A stretch of DNA of 64,000 bases, from the NCBI GenBank assembly GCA_937995745.1, contig CALKIU010000122.1, forward strand, positions 12,326-76,325. Reading direction: 5' to 3'. Within the stretch, counting starts at the first letter, position 1; every line of letters starts with the position of its first letter. The position numbers were made by a program, and so were the translations under genes. Below are positions 53,244-61,926 of the stretch, piece after piece. Source of the DNA: an uncultured Bacillaceae bacterium (GTDB lineage: Bacteria; Bacillota; Bacilli; Bacillales; Cytobacillaceae). The notes beneath the pieces were generated by a model. The model saw only the letters and a list, made by a program, of their open reading frames with translations, searched no databases and was not told the origin of the DNA.

Positions 53244-53855
53244 ATGACCGGTACGAATGTGTTCAATAGTGGCGGAGACAGTCTTTTTAAAGACCCCCTT
53301 CAACCGCCCGCGGAAGCAGCCGGGATGAAAGAAGAGGAGCACAACCGGACTAATCAGGACCATTTGGCGCAGACCCCGAAACAACAAACGCCAGGGGTGA
53401 GGTATGCCGGCTTTTGGATGCGCTTTTGGGCGTATTTGGCGGACCTTATCGTCATTGGCAGTATAAACCGCCTTCTGGTCAAGCCGGTGTTCCTGTATTT
53501 TGGCTGGGATCTTTCGGAATCGGGAATGTTTGCGCCCGCCGCCATAGCCTATGCGGTTGTTTTCTATGCCTATTTTGTGTTCATGACGAAAGCGTTCGGC
53601 CAAACTTTGGGCAAAATGATCTTCGGGCTCCGGGTCATTTCCCTTGAAGAGAAAAAGCTGACATGGAGCACGGTTCTTTTCCGGGAATGGATTGGACGCT
53701 ACATTTCCGCAACGATTTGGATCTTGTATGCGGTTGTCGGCTTTACAGAGAAAAAACAAGGGATTCACGATATGTTTGCCGATACGACGGTCATCCATGA
53801 AGCCGAATCATATTTCAACCCTGCCGGCAGACAGGGGAATGTGAGCACAGTTTGA
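53244..53855 (+). CDS. yteJ: YteJ, RDD-family membrane protein
   Basis: This 203-residue protein has a disordered polar N-terminus of about 50 residues, then an RDD domain with two to three membrane helices (FWMRFWAYLADLIVI, AIAYAVVFYAYFVF, FREWIGRYISATIWILYAV). TLGKMIFGLRV is the usual RDD loop. In B. subtilis yteJ is co-transcribed with sppA and its product acts on SppA; the tight spacing here (13 bases) agrees. GGAGGGG precedes the ATG. Confidence 0.92.
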   Translation: MTGTNVFNSGGDSLFKDPLQPPAEAAGMKEEEHNRTNQDHLAQTPKQQTPGVRYAGFWMRFWAYLADLIVIGSINRLLVKPVFLYFGWDLSESGMFAPAAIAYAVVFYAYFVFMTKAFGQTLGKMIFGLRVISLEEKKLTWSTVLFREWIGRYISATIWILYAVVGFTEKKQGIHDMFADTTVIHEAESYFNPAGRQGNVSTV

Positions 53856-53891
53856 CAAACGCGCGGAAAAAGTATATTTGCTATGTTGTCG

Positions 53892-53935
53892 AGGCCTTGC
53901 ATATCAGCTGGTACTGATATGTAAGGCCTTTTTTT
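53892..53935 (+). terminator. Intrinsic terminator of sppA-yteJ
   Basis: A 16-bp stem (AGGCCTTGCATATCAG with CTGATATGTAAGGCCT, one G-T pair) followed by TTTTTT. Confidence 0.93.
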
Positions 53936-54033
53936 ATGAAAAAGATTATTTTACATTTTGATATTTTTAAATGAGGCGGTTTTATTGTAAGTTTTTGGCA
54001 AATACTATCAGATTGAAAGGCAGTGGATGCACA

Positions 54034-54729
54034 TTGAAATGGATTGTCATTTTTTCGGGCATTCTTTTCATTCTGCTAGTTATGATTCTTTTCTCGAGCG
54101 TCAACATTATCATCGATTACAATCACAAACAAGGAAAAGACAATTTGCACGTGATTATCAAGGGGCTTTTTGGGCTTTTCCGCTACAAATTGTCCGTACC
54201 CATGATAAAAGTGAGCAGGGAAACTCCCGGAATCAAGGTGAAAAAGAAAGCGGAAAAAGGGCCGGCAGAAACAGACGCAAGCGGGGGAAAGGACATTGTA
54301 ACCCCGGAGGACATGTTGAAGAGCATAAAAGATTTCAAAACGTTAGTTGAACATATCAGCGGATTTTACAAGGTCGTCCGTTCGTTTTTGCGCAAAGTGT
54401 TTGTCGAATATTTGGAATGGCACTCAAAAATCGGAACGGGAGACGCCGCCATTACCGGCATGGCAGCGGGGGCTTTGTGGGCGGCAAAAGGAAATGTGCT
54501 CGGGCTTGTCGCCCGGTTGATGAAACTTAAAAAATTGCCAAAAATAACAATTACCCCCGATTTTCAATCAACTATTGCCGAGACTTCTATAAAATGCATG
54601 TTCCGTTTCCGATTAGGGAATGCTATTTTTGCTGGATTGAAACTGGTCAAATTGTGGAAAGGAGACGAGGCCCGGTTCAGAACAAGACCTTTATCCGTTT
54701 TATCCAAGGGGAAAACAAAATCTGTCTAG
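54034..54729 (+). CDS. ytfI: YtfI, DUF2953 family membrane protein
   Basis: This 231-residue protein has one N-terminal hydrophobic helix (KWIVIFSGILFILLVMILF), a basic lysine-rich stretch near residue 70-85, and a C-terminal region (GTGDAAITGMAAGALWAAKG) typical of DUF2953. It is found next to ytfJ in spore-formers and is often seen in spores by association; its activity is not known. The TTG at 54034 is chosen because it puts the membrane helix at the N-terminus as in B. subtilis; an ATG at 53971 would add 21 residues. The site is modest (AAAGG). Confidence 0.82.
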   Translation: MKWIVIFSGILFILLVMILFSSVNIIIDYNHKQGKDNLHVIIKGLFGLFRYKLSVPMIKVSRETPGIKVKKKAEKGPAETDASGGKDIVTPEDMLKSIKDFKTLVEHISGFYKVVRSFLRKVFVEYLEWHSKIGTGDAAITGMAAGALWAAKGNVLGLVARLMKLKKLPKITITPDFQSTIAETSIKCMFRFRLGNAIFAGLKLVKLWKGDEARFRTRPLSVLSKGKTKSV

Positions 54730-54746
54730 CATAAGGAGGAATTGTC

Positions 54747-55202
54747 ATGTCCGATCATCCCATTCAAGCGCTAATGACGACAGCAATGGAAAATTTGAAA
54801 GAAATGATCGATGTCAACACGATCATCGGTGATCCGGTGGAAACGCCGGACGGAAGCGTCATCCTGACCGTTTCCAAAGTCCGTTTCGGCTTTGCCGCCG
54901 GCGGAAGTGAATTTATGGTGCAAGGTAATGCCCGAGATGGACAAGGACAATCGGATCTTCCATTCGGCGGAGGAAGCGGAGGCGGGGTATCGATCACGCC
55001 AATCGCCTTTTTAATCGTCAACGCCAAGGAAATCAAAATGGTCCATCTCGATGAAAGCACTCATTTGTACGAGCGAATCCTTGATCTTGCCCCGCAAGCG
55101 GTAGACAAGATACAGCAGATTATTTCCGAAAAAAAGCAAAACGGCAAAAAAGATCCGGACAAACCGGGCGGCAGCGGGGGAGGAGGGCAAACGCAAAGTT
55201 AA
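54747..55202 (+). CDS. ytfJ: YtfJ, GerW-family sporulation protein
   Basis: This 151-residue protein belongs to the GerW/YtfJ family: VETPDGSVILTVSKVRFGFAAGGS, then a glycine-rich FGGGSGGGVSITPIAFLIV, with an acidic/glycine-rich tail. Family members are needed for proper spore germination or coat behaviour in Bacillus and Streptomyces. ATAAGGAGG precedes the ATG. It stands 17 bases after ytfI, so they form an operon. Confidence 0.93.
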   Translation: MSDHPIQALMTTAMENLKEMIDVNTIIGDPVETPDGSVILTVSKVRFGFAAGGSEFMVQGNARDGQGQSDLPFGGGSGGGVSITPIAFLIVNAKEIKMVHLDESTHLYERILDLAPQAVDKIQQIISEKKQNGKKDPDKPGGSGGGGQTQS

Positions 55203-55322
55203 GGCGGACATTCGGACCAAATCAAAAAGTACGTCCGGCAATGTGCACCAAATCACATATTCCCTCCGCCTGTATCCAGGTTCAAACTCCCAAATACCGC
55301 AAGATGACGGTACGGAATTGTC

Positions 55323-55361
55323 AGCTTGAAGGAAATGATTCGGCAGCCTTCAAGCTTTTTT
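55323..55361 (+). terminator. Intrinsic terminator of ytfIJ
   Basis: AGCTTGAAGG and CCTTCAAGCT form a 10-bp stem followed by TTTTT. Confidence 0.9.
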
Positions 55362-55462
55362 GTTGATTACGTCCGCCATCCCAATCCGTTTCGTTTGCAA
55401 AATGAAATTTTTGTATGTATTATTTACACTGTACAGAAAGTGTTAAAGGGGATGGATTTTAT

Positions 55463-55963
55463 ATGCCGTCAATTACATTTAAAGGAAAACCGGTCACCTT
55501 AATCGGACCAGAGATTAAACCGGGCGACAAAGCGCCTGATTTTACCGTTTTGGCAAATGATTTGACACCTGTCACGCTCGCTGATACGAAGGGCCAAGTT
55601 CGACTTATCAGCGTAGTTCCTTCACTGGATACCGGAGTATGCGATGCGCAAACGCGCCGTTTCAATGAAGAGGCGGCCAATTTGCCCCATGTAAAAATTT
55701 TGACAATCAGCGTGGATTTGCCGTTTGCCCAGAAACGCTGGTGCGGAGCGGCCGGAATCGAAAATGTGCAAACATTGTCGGATCACCGCGACCTCTCTTT
55801 CGGTAAGGCATACGGTGTTGCCATTAAAGAATTGCGCCTTTTGGCGAGGGCGGTTTTCGTCATCGATTCAAACGACACGGTCACCTATGCCGAATATGTA
55901 CCAGAATCTACCAATCACCCCAACTACCAGGCCGCAATTGAAGCAGCCCGGGCTGCACGCTGA
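55463..55963 (+). CDS. tpx: Thiol peroxidase Tpx
   Basis: This 166-residue peroxiredoxin reduces hydrogen peroxide and alkyl peroxides using thioredoxin. The peroxidatic cysteine is C60 in SLDTGVCDAQT and the resolving cysteine is C94 in KRWCGAAG, the normal spacing for atypical two-cysteine Tpx. The ATG at 55463 follows AAAGGGG; a longer reading from 55415 lacks support. It has its own terminator. Position before ytxK-ackA is as in B. subtilis. Confidence 0.96.
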   Translation: MPSITFKGKPVTLIGPEIKPGDKAPDFTVLANDLTPVTLADTKGQVRLISVVPSLDTGVCDAQTRRFNEEAANLPHVKILTISVDLPFAQKRWCGAAGIENVQTLSDHRDLSFGKAYGVAIKELRLLARAVFVIDSNDTVTYAEYVPESTNHPNYQAAIEAARAAR

Positions 55964-55973
55964 AAAAATTTGC

Positions 55974-56011
55974 ACAGATCCCGTTTTGCGACGGGGTCTG
56001 TTTATTTTTTT
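55974..56011 (+). terminator. Intrinsic terminator after tpx
   Basis: ACAGATCCCGT and ACGGGGTCTGT form an 11-bp stem (one G-T pair), followed by TTATTTTTTT. Confidence 0.9.
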
Positions 56012-56146
56012 GCCCTGTTTTTGCTGGTAAAATATCTAGCAGGGTTTCATGTTGGCCGGGGGACGACGGGTTAGGAGTATCCGGCCGCCTTTTCTTCTTT
56101 TGTTCATTTGCGTTAAAATATACAGTGACAAAAAGGAGTGATGGCA

Positions 56147-57124
56147 ATGTCGAAAGTGGAGAAACTGTTTACCGTGTTTGATGAAACGGCGCAAATTTTG
56201 GCCGATGAATGTTCATATACATACTTGGAAGCACTGGCGGAAACAGGAGAAAATCTTTTTCAACAGTCCGTATTGCAAAAAGACATTGGCGACGAAGCCG
56301 CCCGCAAGCTTTTGGAAAAATATGAATCGGTCAATCTCGGCGAGTATTCAAAAGAAGAAATCCGCAAGTCCTTTCAACTTGCTTTGCTGAAGGGGATGAG
56401 AGACAGTGTGCAGCCCAACCACCAAATGACCCCTGATACGGTCGGATTGCTGATCGGATATTTGGTCGGCAAATTTGTGAAAGATTCGTCTTTGCGGATT
56501 TTTGATCCGGCTGTCGGCACGGGTAACTTATTGACAACGGTTGCCAATCAGCAGGAAGGGAAAGAGTTGATGCTGATCGGCAGCGAGGTGGACGATTTGT
56601 TGATTAAACTGGCCTATGTGAATGCCAATTTGCAACAGACGCCTGTTGAGTTGTTTCATCAGGACAGCCTTCAGCCTCTATTGGTTGATCCGGTCGATGT
56701 TGTTGTTTGCGATTTGCCGGTCGGGTATTACCCGGATGACGAAAGAGCGAAGGAGTACCGGCTGAAAGCGGATGAAGGCCATTCCTACGCGCACCATTTA
56801 TTGATCGAGCAAAGCATCAACCATACTAAACCGGCGGGTTATTTGTTTTTTTTGATTCCGAACGGTCTGTTCGAAAGTCCGGAAGCTCCAAAACTCCGCG
56901 ACTATTTAAAGGATGAGGTGCATATCCAATCGGTCATTAGTTTGCCCCGCACCATGTTTAAAAATGAAAAAGCGGCCAAAAGCATTTTTATCCTGCAAAA
57001 GAAAGGTCCCGAAACAAAGGCGCCGAAACAAGTCCTTCTCGTCGAGTTTCCGAGTTTGTCCAATATGGGTGAAGTGGAAAACATCTTGAGAAAAATTGAT
57101 GCCTGGATAAAAGAAAACAAGTAA
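56147..57124 (+). CDS. ytxK: YtxK, N6-adenine-methyltransferase-like protein
   Basis: This 325-residue protein has a class I methyltransferase fold like the modification subunits of type I restriction systems. The SAM motif FDPAVGTGNLL lies near residue 120. At the catalytic NPPY position it reads DLPVGYYP, a departure that may mean weak or no DNA methylation. No specificity or restriction subunit is nearby. The family sits before ackA in Bacillus and in streptococci. The ATG at 56147 follows AAAGGAG by nine bases; ATG 56141 is too close. Confidence 0.9.
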   Translation: MSKVEKLFTVFDETAQILADECSYTYLEALAETGENLFQQSVLQKDIGDEAARKLLEKYESVNLGEYSKEEIRKSFQLALLKGMRDSVQPNHQMTPDTVGLLIGYLVGKFVKDSSLRIFDPAVGTGNLLTTVANQQEGKELMLIGSEVDDLLIKLAYVNANLQQTPVELFHQDSLQPLLVDPVDVVVCDLPVGYYPDDERAKEYRLKADEGHSYAHHLLIEQSINHTKPAGYLFFLIPNGLFESPEAPKLRDYLKDEVHIQSVISLPRTMFKNEKAAKSIFILQKKGPETKAPKQVLLVEFPSLSNMGEVENILRKIDAWIKENK

Positions 57125-57248
57125 ATTCGTCTGGGATGTCCGGCTTGGCGAGGTAGTTTTTTGAAAAGCCTTTGCAGATGAAAATTTACCGGCGATGATG
57201 GGGAAAGTAAGGACGATATTGAAATCCAAAAAAGGAGCGTAGAAACGG

Positions 57249-58436
57249 ATGGCGAAGATCATCGCGATCAACGCAGGGAGTTCGTCCTTAAAATTTCAGT
57301 TGTTCCACATGCCGGAAGAGACGGTGATTACAAAAGGCGTCATTGAAAGAATCGGACTGAACGATTCCATTTTCACGATTACCGTAAACGGGGAGAAACA
57401 GTCGGAAACGGCCGATATTCCCAATCATGAGGTTGCCGTAAAATTATTGCTGGACAAACTGACACAGCTGGGAATTATAAAATCATTGGATGAAATTGAC
57501 GGCGTGGGCCACCGGGTTGTTCACGGCGGCGAGGAGTTTACCGATTCGGTCGTCATTAACGAGCACGTGTTGGAGACGATTGAAAAGATTTCTGAATTGG
57601 CGCCCCTTCATAATCCCGCCAATGTGACGGGGATTAAGGCTTTTAAGAAAGTTCTTCCGAATACGCCTTCTGTCGCTGTATTTGACACGGCTTTTCACCA
57701 GACGATGCCTGAAAGTTCATTCTTATACAGTTTGCCGTACGAGTATTATGAGAAGTACGGTATCAGAAAGTACGGCTTTCACGGCACTTCCCATAAATAT
57801 GTATCTTTGCGGGCAGCAGAAATTTTAAATACTCCGGTTGAAAATCTTCGTTTGATTTCATGCCATTTGGGAAACGGCGCCAGCATTGCCGCCGTGTATA
57901 AAGGAAAATCAATCGACACTTCCATGGGTTTTACGCCTTTGGCCGGAGTCACGATGGGAACGCGCTCGGGAAACATTGATCCGGCCCTTATCCCTTACAT
58001 TATGAAAAAGACAGGAATGACCGCGGAGGAAGTTGTGGAAGTGTTAAACAAAAAGAGCGGTCTTCTCGCACTCTCCGGCTTTTCCAGCGATCTCCGCGAC
58101 ATTGAAGAAGCGGCCGAAAAAGGGAATGAGCGGGCGGAACTCGCCCTTGAGGTATTTGCCAGCCGCATTCATAAATATATTGGTTCTTATGCTGCAAGGA
58201 TGTACGGAGTGGATGCGATTATTTTCACCGCCGGCATCGGTGAAAACAGCCCGTCCATGAGGGAGCGTATTTTAAAAGGTTTGGAATTTATGGGCGTCTA
58301 CTTTGACCCGTCGTCAAATCATGTCCGGGGCGAAGAAGCGTTCATCACATATGACCATTCCCCCGTAAAAGCGCTGGTGATTCCGACCAATGAAGAAGTG
58401 ATGATTGCCCGCGATGTGGTCCGGCTCGCCCTGTAA
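57249..58436 (+). CDS. ackA: Acetate kinase
   Basis: This 395-residue enzyme makes ATP and acetate from acetyl phosphate in overflow metabolism. It shows NAGSSSLKFQLF at the N-terminus, FDTAFHQTMP, GFHGTSHKYV, SCHLGNGASIA and FTAGIGENSP, all phosphate- or adenine-binding blocks of the ASKHA fold. AAAGGAG precedes the ATG. In B. subtilis CcpA activates ackA; the 124-base upstream gap here has no site I would call a cre. Confidence 0.97.
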   Translation: MAKIIAINAGSSSLKFQLFHMPEETVITKGVIERIGLNDSIFTITVNGEKQSETADIPNHEVAVKLLLDKLTQLGIIKSLDEIDGVGHRVVHGGEEFTDSVVINEHVLETIEKISELAPLHNPANVTGIKAFKKVLPNTPSVAVFDTAFHQTMPESSFLYSLPYEYYEKYGIRKYGFHGTSHKYVSLRAAEILNTPVENLRLISCHLGNGASIAAVYKGKSIDTSMGFTPLAGVTMGTRSGNIDPALIPYIMKKTGMTAEEVVEVLNKKSGLLALSGFSSDLRDIEEAAEKGNERAELALEVFASRIHKYIGSYAARMYGVDAIIFTAGIGENSPSMRERILKGLEFMGVYFDPSSNHVRGEEAFITYDHSPVKALVIPTNEEVMIARDVVRLAL

Positions 58437-58531
58437 CGGTCCCACTCCCTGTCCGGATAATTCCGTTGCCGCCCGGAAAATTATGCTATACTAAAAGCAA
58501 AATGAGAGCGTTGGAAGAAGGGAGCTATTGT

Positions 58532-59368
58532 ATGGGACTGACAGACAGGGAAAAAACGGTTCTCCACGAAATTTATGAGTGGGAACAAAAGCTTTTTCGC
58601 CTTGAGCCCAATGACTTGCAGGCAACTTACGACAAATATGTGGAAAGCACCTTTTCCCTTTTGCCGGAAAAGGTGCAACATGAATTTTTTTCGAAAATAG
58701 ACACATGGTTGTTTCATCTTCATTCCATGATTCAAAGTTCGCGGGTGCAGCATGAGGCGCAGGAAAGAGTTTTGACAGAAGGAAGAATTTTTGATGATAC
58801 GATTTCGCATATCGGCGATATGAAGAAATTGAATATCGATCAGCTTCAGTACATAGCCAACCGGCAAATCGCATTGCACCGCCTTTATTCTTTTGCCCAA
58901 GGCGGCCTTGCCGGAACCGGTAACGCCGTCTTTCTTGGAACGGATTTATTGGCGGCTGCCGTGATCCATTTAAAAATTGTGCAACTGCTTGCCATGATTT
59001 ACGGAAATGACGTGCAAAAACCGTTTGAAATGATGACCTCCCTTAAAGTGTTTTACTCAGGTTCCCTCCCGGCGCGCATGCAAGGAAACAGCTGGCGGCA
59101 GCTTTTGGATGAATGGAAGTCGGCTGATAAACCTTACTTTTTTGACGGTTCAGAGGAAATTGTTGACCATGCCTGGATCGATCACATGATCAAGCAAGTG
59201 TTCAAATACTCGGCCATTTTGGCCTTCCGCCGAAAAAAATTGCAAGGAATCCCTTTCATCAGTATCGGGATTGGCGCCGGGGCCAATTACCGGATGACGA
59301 AAAGGGTGACGGAGTTTGCCCATAAATACTACCAATTGAGATATTTGCTTGAAAAGGAGAACGGTTAA
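58532..59368 (+). CDS. EcsC-family protein
   Basis: This 278-residue protein has the EcsC-type layout: helical N-terminal region, the glycine-rich hydrophobic segment FAQGGLAGTGNAVFLGTDLLAAAVIHL near residues 125-150, and IPFISIGIGAGANYRMTKRVTEFA at the C-terminus. EcsC proteins are associated with secretion and competence loci in B. subtilis, but their activity is not known. The ATG at 58532 follows AAGGGAG by seven bases. An extended -10 (TGCTATACT at 58484-58492) may be its promoter. It overlaps moaB at TAATG. Confidence 0.85.
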   Translation: MGLTDREKTVLHEIYEWEQKLFRLEPNDLQATYDKYVESTFSLLPEKVQHEFFSKIDTWLFHLHSMIQSSRVQHEAQERVLTEGRIFDDTISHIGDMKKLNIDQLQYIANRQIALHRLYSFAQGGLAGTGNAVFLGTDLLAAAVIHLKIVQLLAMIYGNDVQKPFEMMTSLKVFYSGSLPARMQGNSWRQLLDEWKSADKPYFFDGSEEIVDHAWIDHMIKQVFKYSAILAFRRKKLQGIPFISIGIGAGANYRMTKRVTEFAHKYYQLRYLLEKENG

Positions 59369-59883
59369 TGAGTACGATTGAGCACAAAAAAGAAGCCCCT
59401 CGGGCGGTTACTTGCAAAGTGATAACTGTCAGTGATACGAGAACAAAGGAAGATGACAAAAGCGGAAAGTTAATCATTCGGCTGTTGGAAGAGGCAGGGC
59501 ACCGGATCGGCGATTATGTCATTGTCAAAGATGAGATGGAAGAACTCAGAAAGGAAATTTTAAAAGGAGCTTCCGATGATGACATTGATGTGATCATTAC
59601 GAACGGCGGGACAGGGATTGCCAAAAGAGATATAACGATCGAAACGGTTCGGGAGCTCGTTGATAAGGAACTGCCCGGATTCGGCGAATTGTTCCGCATG
59701 CTCAGCTATCAGGAGGATATCGGTCCGGCGGCATTTTTATCCCGGGCCACCGCCGGAGTGATCAATAATACAGTCATATTTTCCACTCCCGGTTCATCCG
59801 GGGCGGTTAAATTGGCGATGAACAAACTGATCCTCCCCGAAATCACCCATGCGGTCAGGGAAGTCCGCAAAGATCTCCGTTAG
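59368..59883 (+). CDS. moaB: Molybdenum cofactor protein MoaB (MogA/MoaB family)
   Basis: This 171-residue protein binds molybdopterin and probably adenylates it. The MPT-binding loop NGGTGIAKRDITIE lies near residue 75, and the second block GSSGAVKLAMNKLILPEI near residue 133. The ATG overlaps the EcsC-family stop (TAATG), so translation is coupled. The same position before argG is seen in B. subtilis. Confidence 0.94.
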   Translation: MSTIEHKKEAPRAVTCKVITVSDTRTKEDDKSGKLIIRLLEEAGHRIGDYVIVKDEMEELRKEILKGASDDDIDVIITNGGTGIAKRDITIETVRELVDKELPGFGELFRMLSYQEDIGPAAFLSRATAGVINNTVIFSTPGSSGAVKLAMNKLILPEITHAVREVRKDLR

Positions 59884-59890
59884 AAACGGA

Positions 59891-59954
59891 AAGGCTGTCT
59901 CGTGTGAAAGAGATCGAACATTTTCTGTCATCTCTTTCAGAGACAGCCTTTTCT
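59891..59954 (+). terminator. Long two-part terminator after moaB
   Basis: AAGGCTGTCTC with GAGACAGCCTT (11 bp) is extended by TGAAAGAGAT with ATCTCTTTCA (10 bp), separated only by a small bulge, and is followed by TTCT. It resembles the long hairpins often found between Bacillaceae genes. Confidence 0.85.
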
Positions 59955-60010
59955 ATATTTGAATTGGAGCGGGAAGGCGCACAACTCTTGGAAATGTCGT
60001 CGGGAAGGCA

Positions 60011-60331
60011 TCAGTGTAAAGGTTTGCTTGCTGAAGAAACTTCATTCTTGCGGAACCAAATCCAAAGATCGTTAATAATGGAAGCCAATTCAGAAATTTC
60101 TTCATTTAATTGACAAGAGATGTCAAAATCAGTTTCTTCTGAAAGTTGTTTTTGCTTTACGTTGATTTCTTTTTCAAGTTCGGCAATTCTGTCAGGAATT
60201 GTTCCGCGGATGACTTCCCATTGGTACAAAACCGAATTCCTCGTTTCTTCAGATAAATCGTTCAGGTTGTCCAAAAATGTGGGGACGGGAATGCCCAGCC
60301 GTTTGTCATGCATGAAAAGTTGCACCGTCAT
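60011..60331 (-). CDS. Small helical hypothetical protein
   Basis: This 106-residue protein is acidic and predicted helical, with no signal or membrane segment. A heptad-like stretch IAELEKEINVKQKQLSE suggests a coiled coil in the middle. I do not recognise the family. AAAGGAGG lies six bases before the ATG, the strongest argument that it is real. It is transcribed against moaB and argG. Confidence 0.6.
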   Translation of the reverse strand: MTVQLFMHDKRLGIPVPTFLDNLNDLSEETRNSVLYQWEVIRGTIPDRIAELEKEINVKQKQLSEETDFDISCQLNEEISELASIINDLWIWFRKNEVSSASKPLH

Positions 60332-60588
60332 CTAACCTCCTTTGTGAATTTCCGCGCGTTCTTTTAATTTTATTGTACTACACATAAAACACAGGTTCTA
60401 GATAATTTGTGAGAATATTGTTTCAATTTTTCGACAGTTTGTTCAGAAATATATGAAAACTTACTGATAAATACCCGCCAACATTGAATTTCTAAAAAGA
60501 GGCCGGTCGCATGCGGCAAACTTATTATAACAGAGTTTTTGCAAAAACAAGGTCTTTATGCGGTCCGGGACCGGAAATGAATTTATCT

Positions 60589-60605
60589 TTATTCATTTTG
60601 AATAA
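60589..60605 (+). promoter_or_regulatory. ARG-box-like palindrome upstream of argG (distal)
   Basis: TTATTCA, three bases and TGAATAA form a perfect inverted repeat like operators of AhrC/ArgR, the arginine-sensing repressor. Confidence 0.6.
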
Positions 60606-60666
60606 TAAGTATTGAAAAAGTTAATTAAAATTGATAAATTGGATAACAAGACAAAAGCATAAAAAT

Positions 60667-60682
60667 ATATTCAGCTGAATAT
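60667..60682 (+). promoter_or_regulatory. ARG-box-like palindrome upstream of argG (proximal)
   Basis: ATATTCAGCTGAATAT is a perfect 16-base palindrome 35 bases before argG. With the distal site 78 bases upstream it fits arginine-dependent repression by looping or cooperative binding. The rest of the gap 60332-60717 is AT-rich; I could not pick one promoter with confidence. Confidence 0.6.
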
Positions 60683-60717
60683 TTATACGTTGGCAATAAG
60701 AGGAGGAAATTGGAAAG

Positions 60718-61926
60718 ATGGGAAATCCTAAAGTGGTGCTCGCTTATTCTGGAGGTTTGGATACTTCCGTTGCGATTAAATGGTTGCAAGATAAAGGCTA
60801 CGATGTTATAGCTTTATGCCTTGATCTCGGTGAAGGAAAAGACTTGGATTTTATAAAGGAAAAAGCGTTAAAAGTCGGAGCCATCAAATCTTATGTCCTT
60901 GACGTAAAAGAAGAGTTTGCTAATGAATATGCATTAATCGCTTTGCAGGCACATGCATTGTACGAGGGAAAATATCCGCTCGTTTCCGCGCTGTCCCGCC
61001 CCCTGATTTCGAAAAAACTGGTTGAAATCGCCGAGAAGGAAGGGGCGATTGCTGTAGCCCACGGCTGCACCGGAAAAGGAAACGACCAAGTGAGATTTGA
61101 AGTGTCCATCATGGCTTTGAATCCGGAACTGAAAGTTTTGGCGCCGGTTCGTGAATGGCAATGGTCCCGCGAAGAGGAAATAGAATATGCGAAAAAGAAC
61201 GGGATTCCGATTCCCATCGACCTTGACAGCCCCTATTCCATCGACCAGAACTTGTGGGGCAGAAGCAATGAATGCGGAATTTTGGAGGATCCGTGGATCG
61301 CTCCCCCGGAGGATGCCTATGAATTAACAACGGCGCTGGAATACACACCCGATGAGCCGGATATTATCGAAATTGATTTCGAACAAGGGGTGCCGGTCCG
61401 CTTAAACGGCAAATCTTATTCTTTGGCTGAATTGATTTTGGAGTTGAATGCATTGGCCGGAAAGCATGGAATCGGACGGATTGACCATGTGGAAAACCGC
61501 CTCGTCGGCATCAAGTCCCGTGAAATTTACGAAACGCCGGGAGCAACCGTGTTAATCACCGCCCACAAAGAATTGGAAGACTTGACACTTGTAAAAGAAG
61601 TGGCCCATTTCAAACCGGTGATTGAAAAGCAAATTACGGAAAATATTTATAACGGCCTTTGGTTCTCCCAGTTGATGGATGCCTTGAAGGCTTTCTTGAA
61701 GGAAACACAAAAATACGTAACCGGCACGGTAAGAGTGAAGCTCTTTAAAGGCCATGCCATCGTTGAAGGAAGAAAATCCCCTTATTCCTTGTATGACGAA
61801 AAATTGGCCACTTACACGGCGGAAGATGAATTTGACCACAGCGCCGCTGTCGGCTTCATCAATATTTACGGGTTGCCGACAAAAGTGCAAAGCATGGTGC
61901 AAAAAAATAAGAAGGTGACAGTGTGA
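60718..61926 (+). CDS. argG: Argininosuccinate synthase
   Basis: This 402-residue enzyme joins citrulline and aspartate with ATP to give argininosuccinate. The PP-loop AYSGGLDTSVAIKWL is at residues 8-22; GCTGKGNDQVRFE and the citrulline/aspartate pocket are clear. GAGGAGG precedes the ATG. argH overlaps its stop by four bases. The two upstream palindromes point to AhrC control. Confidence 0.98.
   Translation: MGNPKVVLAYSGGLDTSVAIKWLQDKGYDVIALCLDLGEGKDLDFIKEKALKVGAIKSYVLDVKEEFANEYALIALQAHALYEGKYPLVSALSRPLISKKLVEIAEKEGAIAVAHGCTGKGNDQVRFEVSIMALNPELKVLAPVREWQWSREEEIEYAKKNGIPIPIDLDSPYSIDQNLWGRSNECGILEDPWIAPPEDAYELTTALEYTPDEPDIIEIDFEQGVPVRLNGKSYSLAELILELNALAGKHGIGRIDHVENRLVGIKSREIYETPGATVLITAHKELEDLTLVKEVAHFKPVIEKQITENIYNGLWFSQLMDALKAFLKETQKYVTGTVRVKLFKGHAIVEGRKSPYSLYDEKLATYTAEDEFDHSAAVGFINIYGLPTKVQSMVQKNKKVTV

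Noticed and set aside
57140..57200. Possible cre site before ackA (TGAAAAGCCTTTGCA)
   Set aside because: It lacks the central CG and two flanking consensus positions, so it would be a weak match at best.
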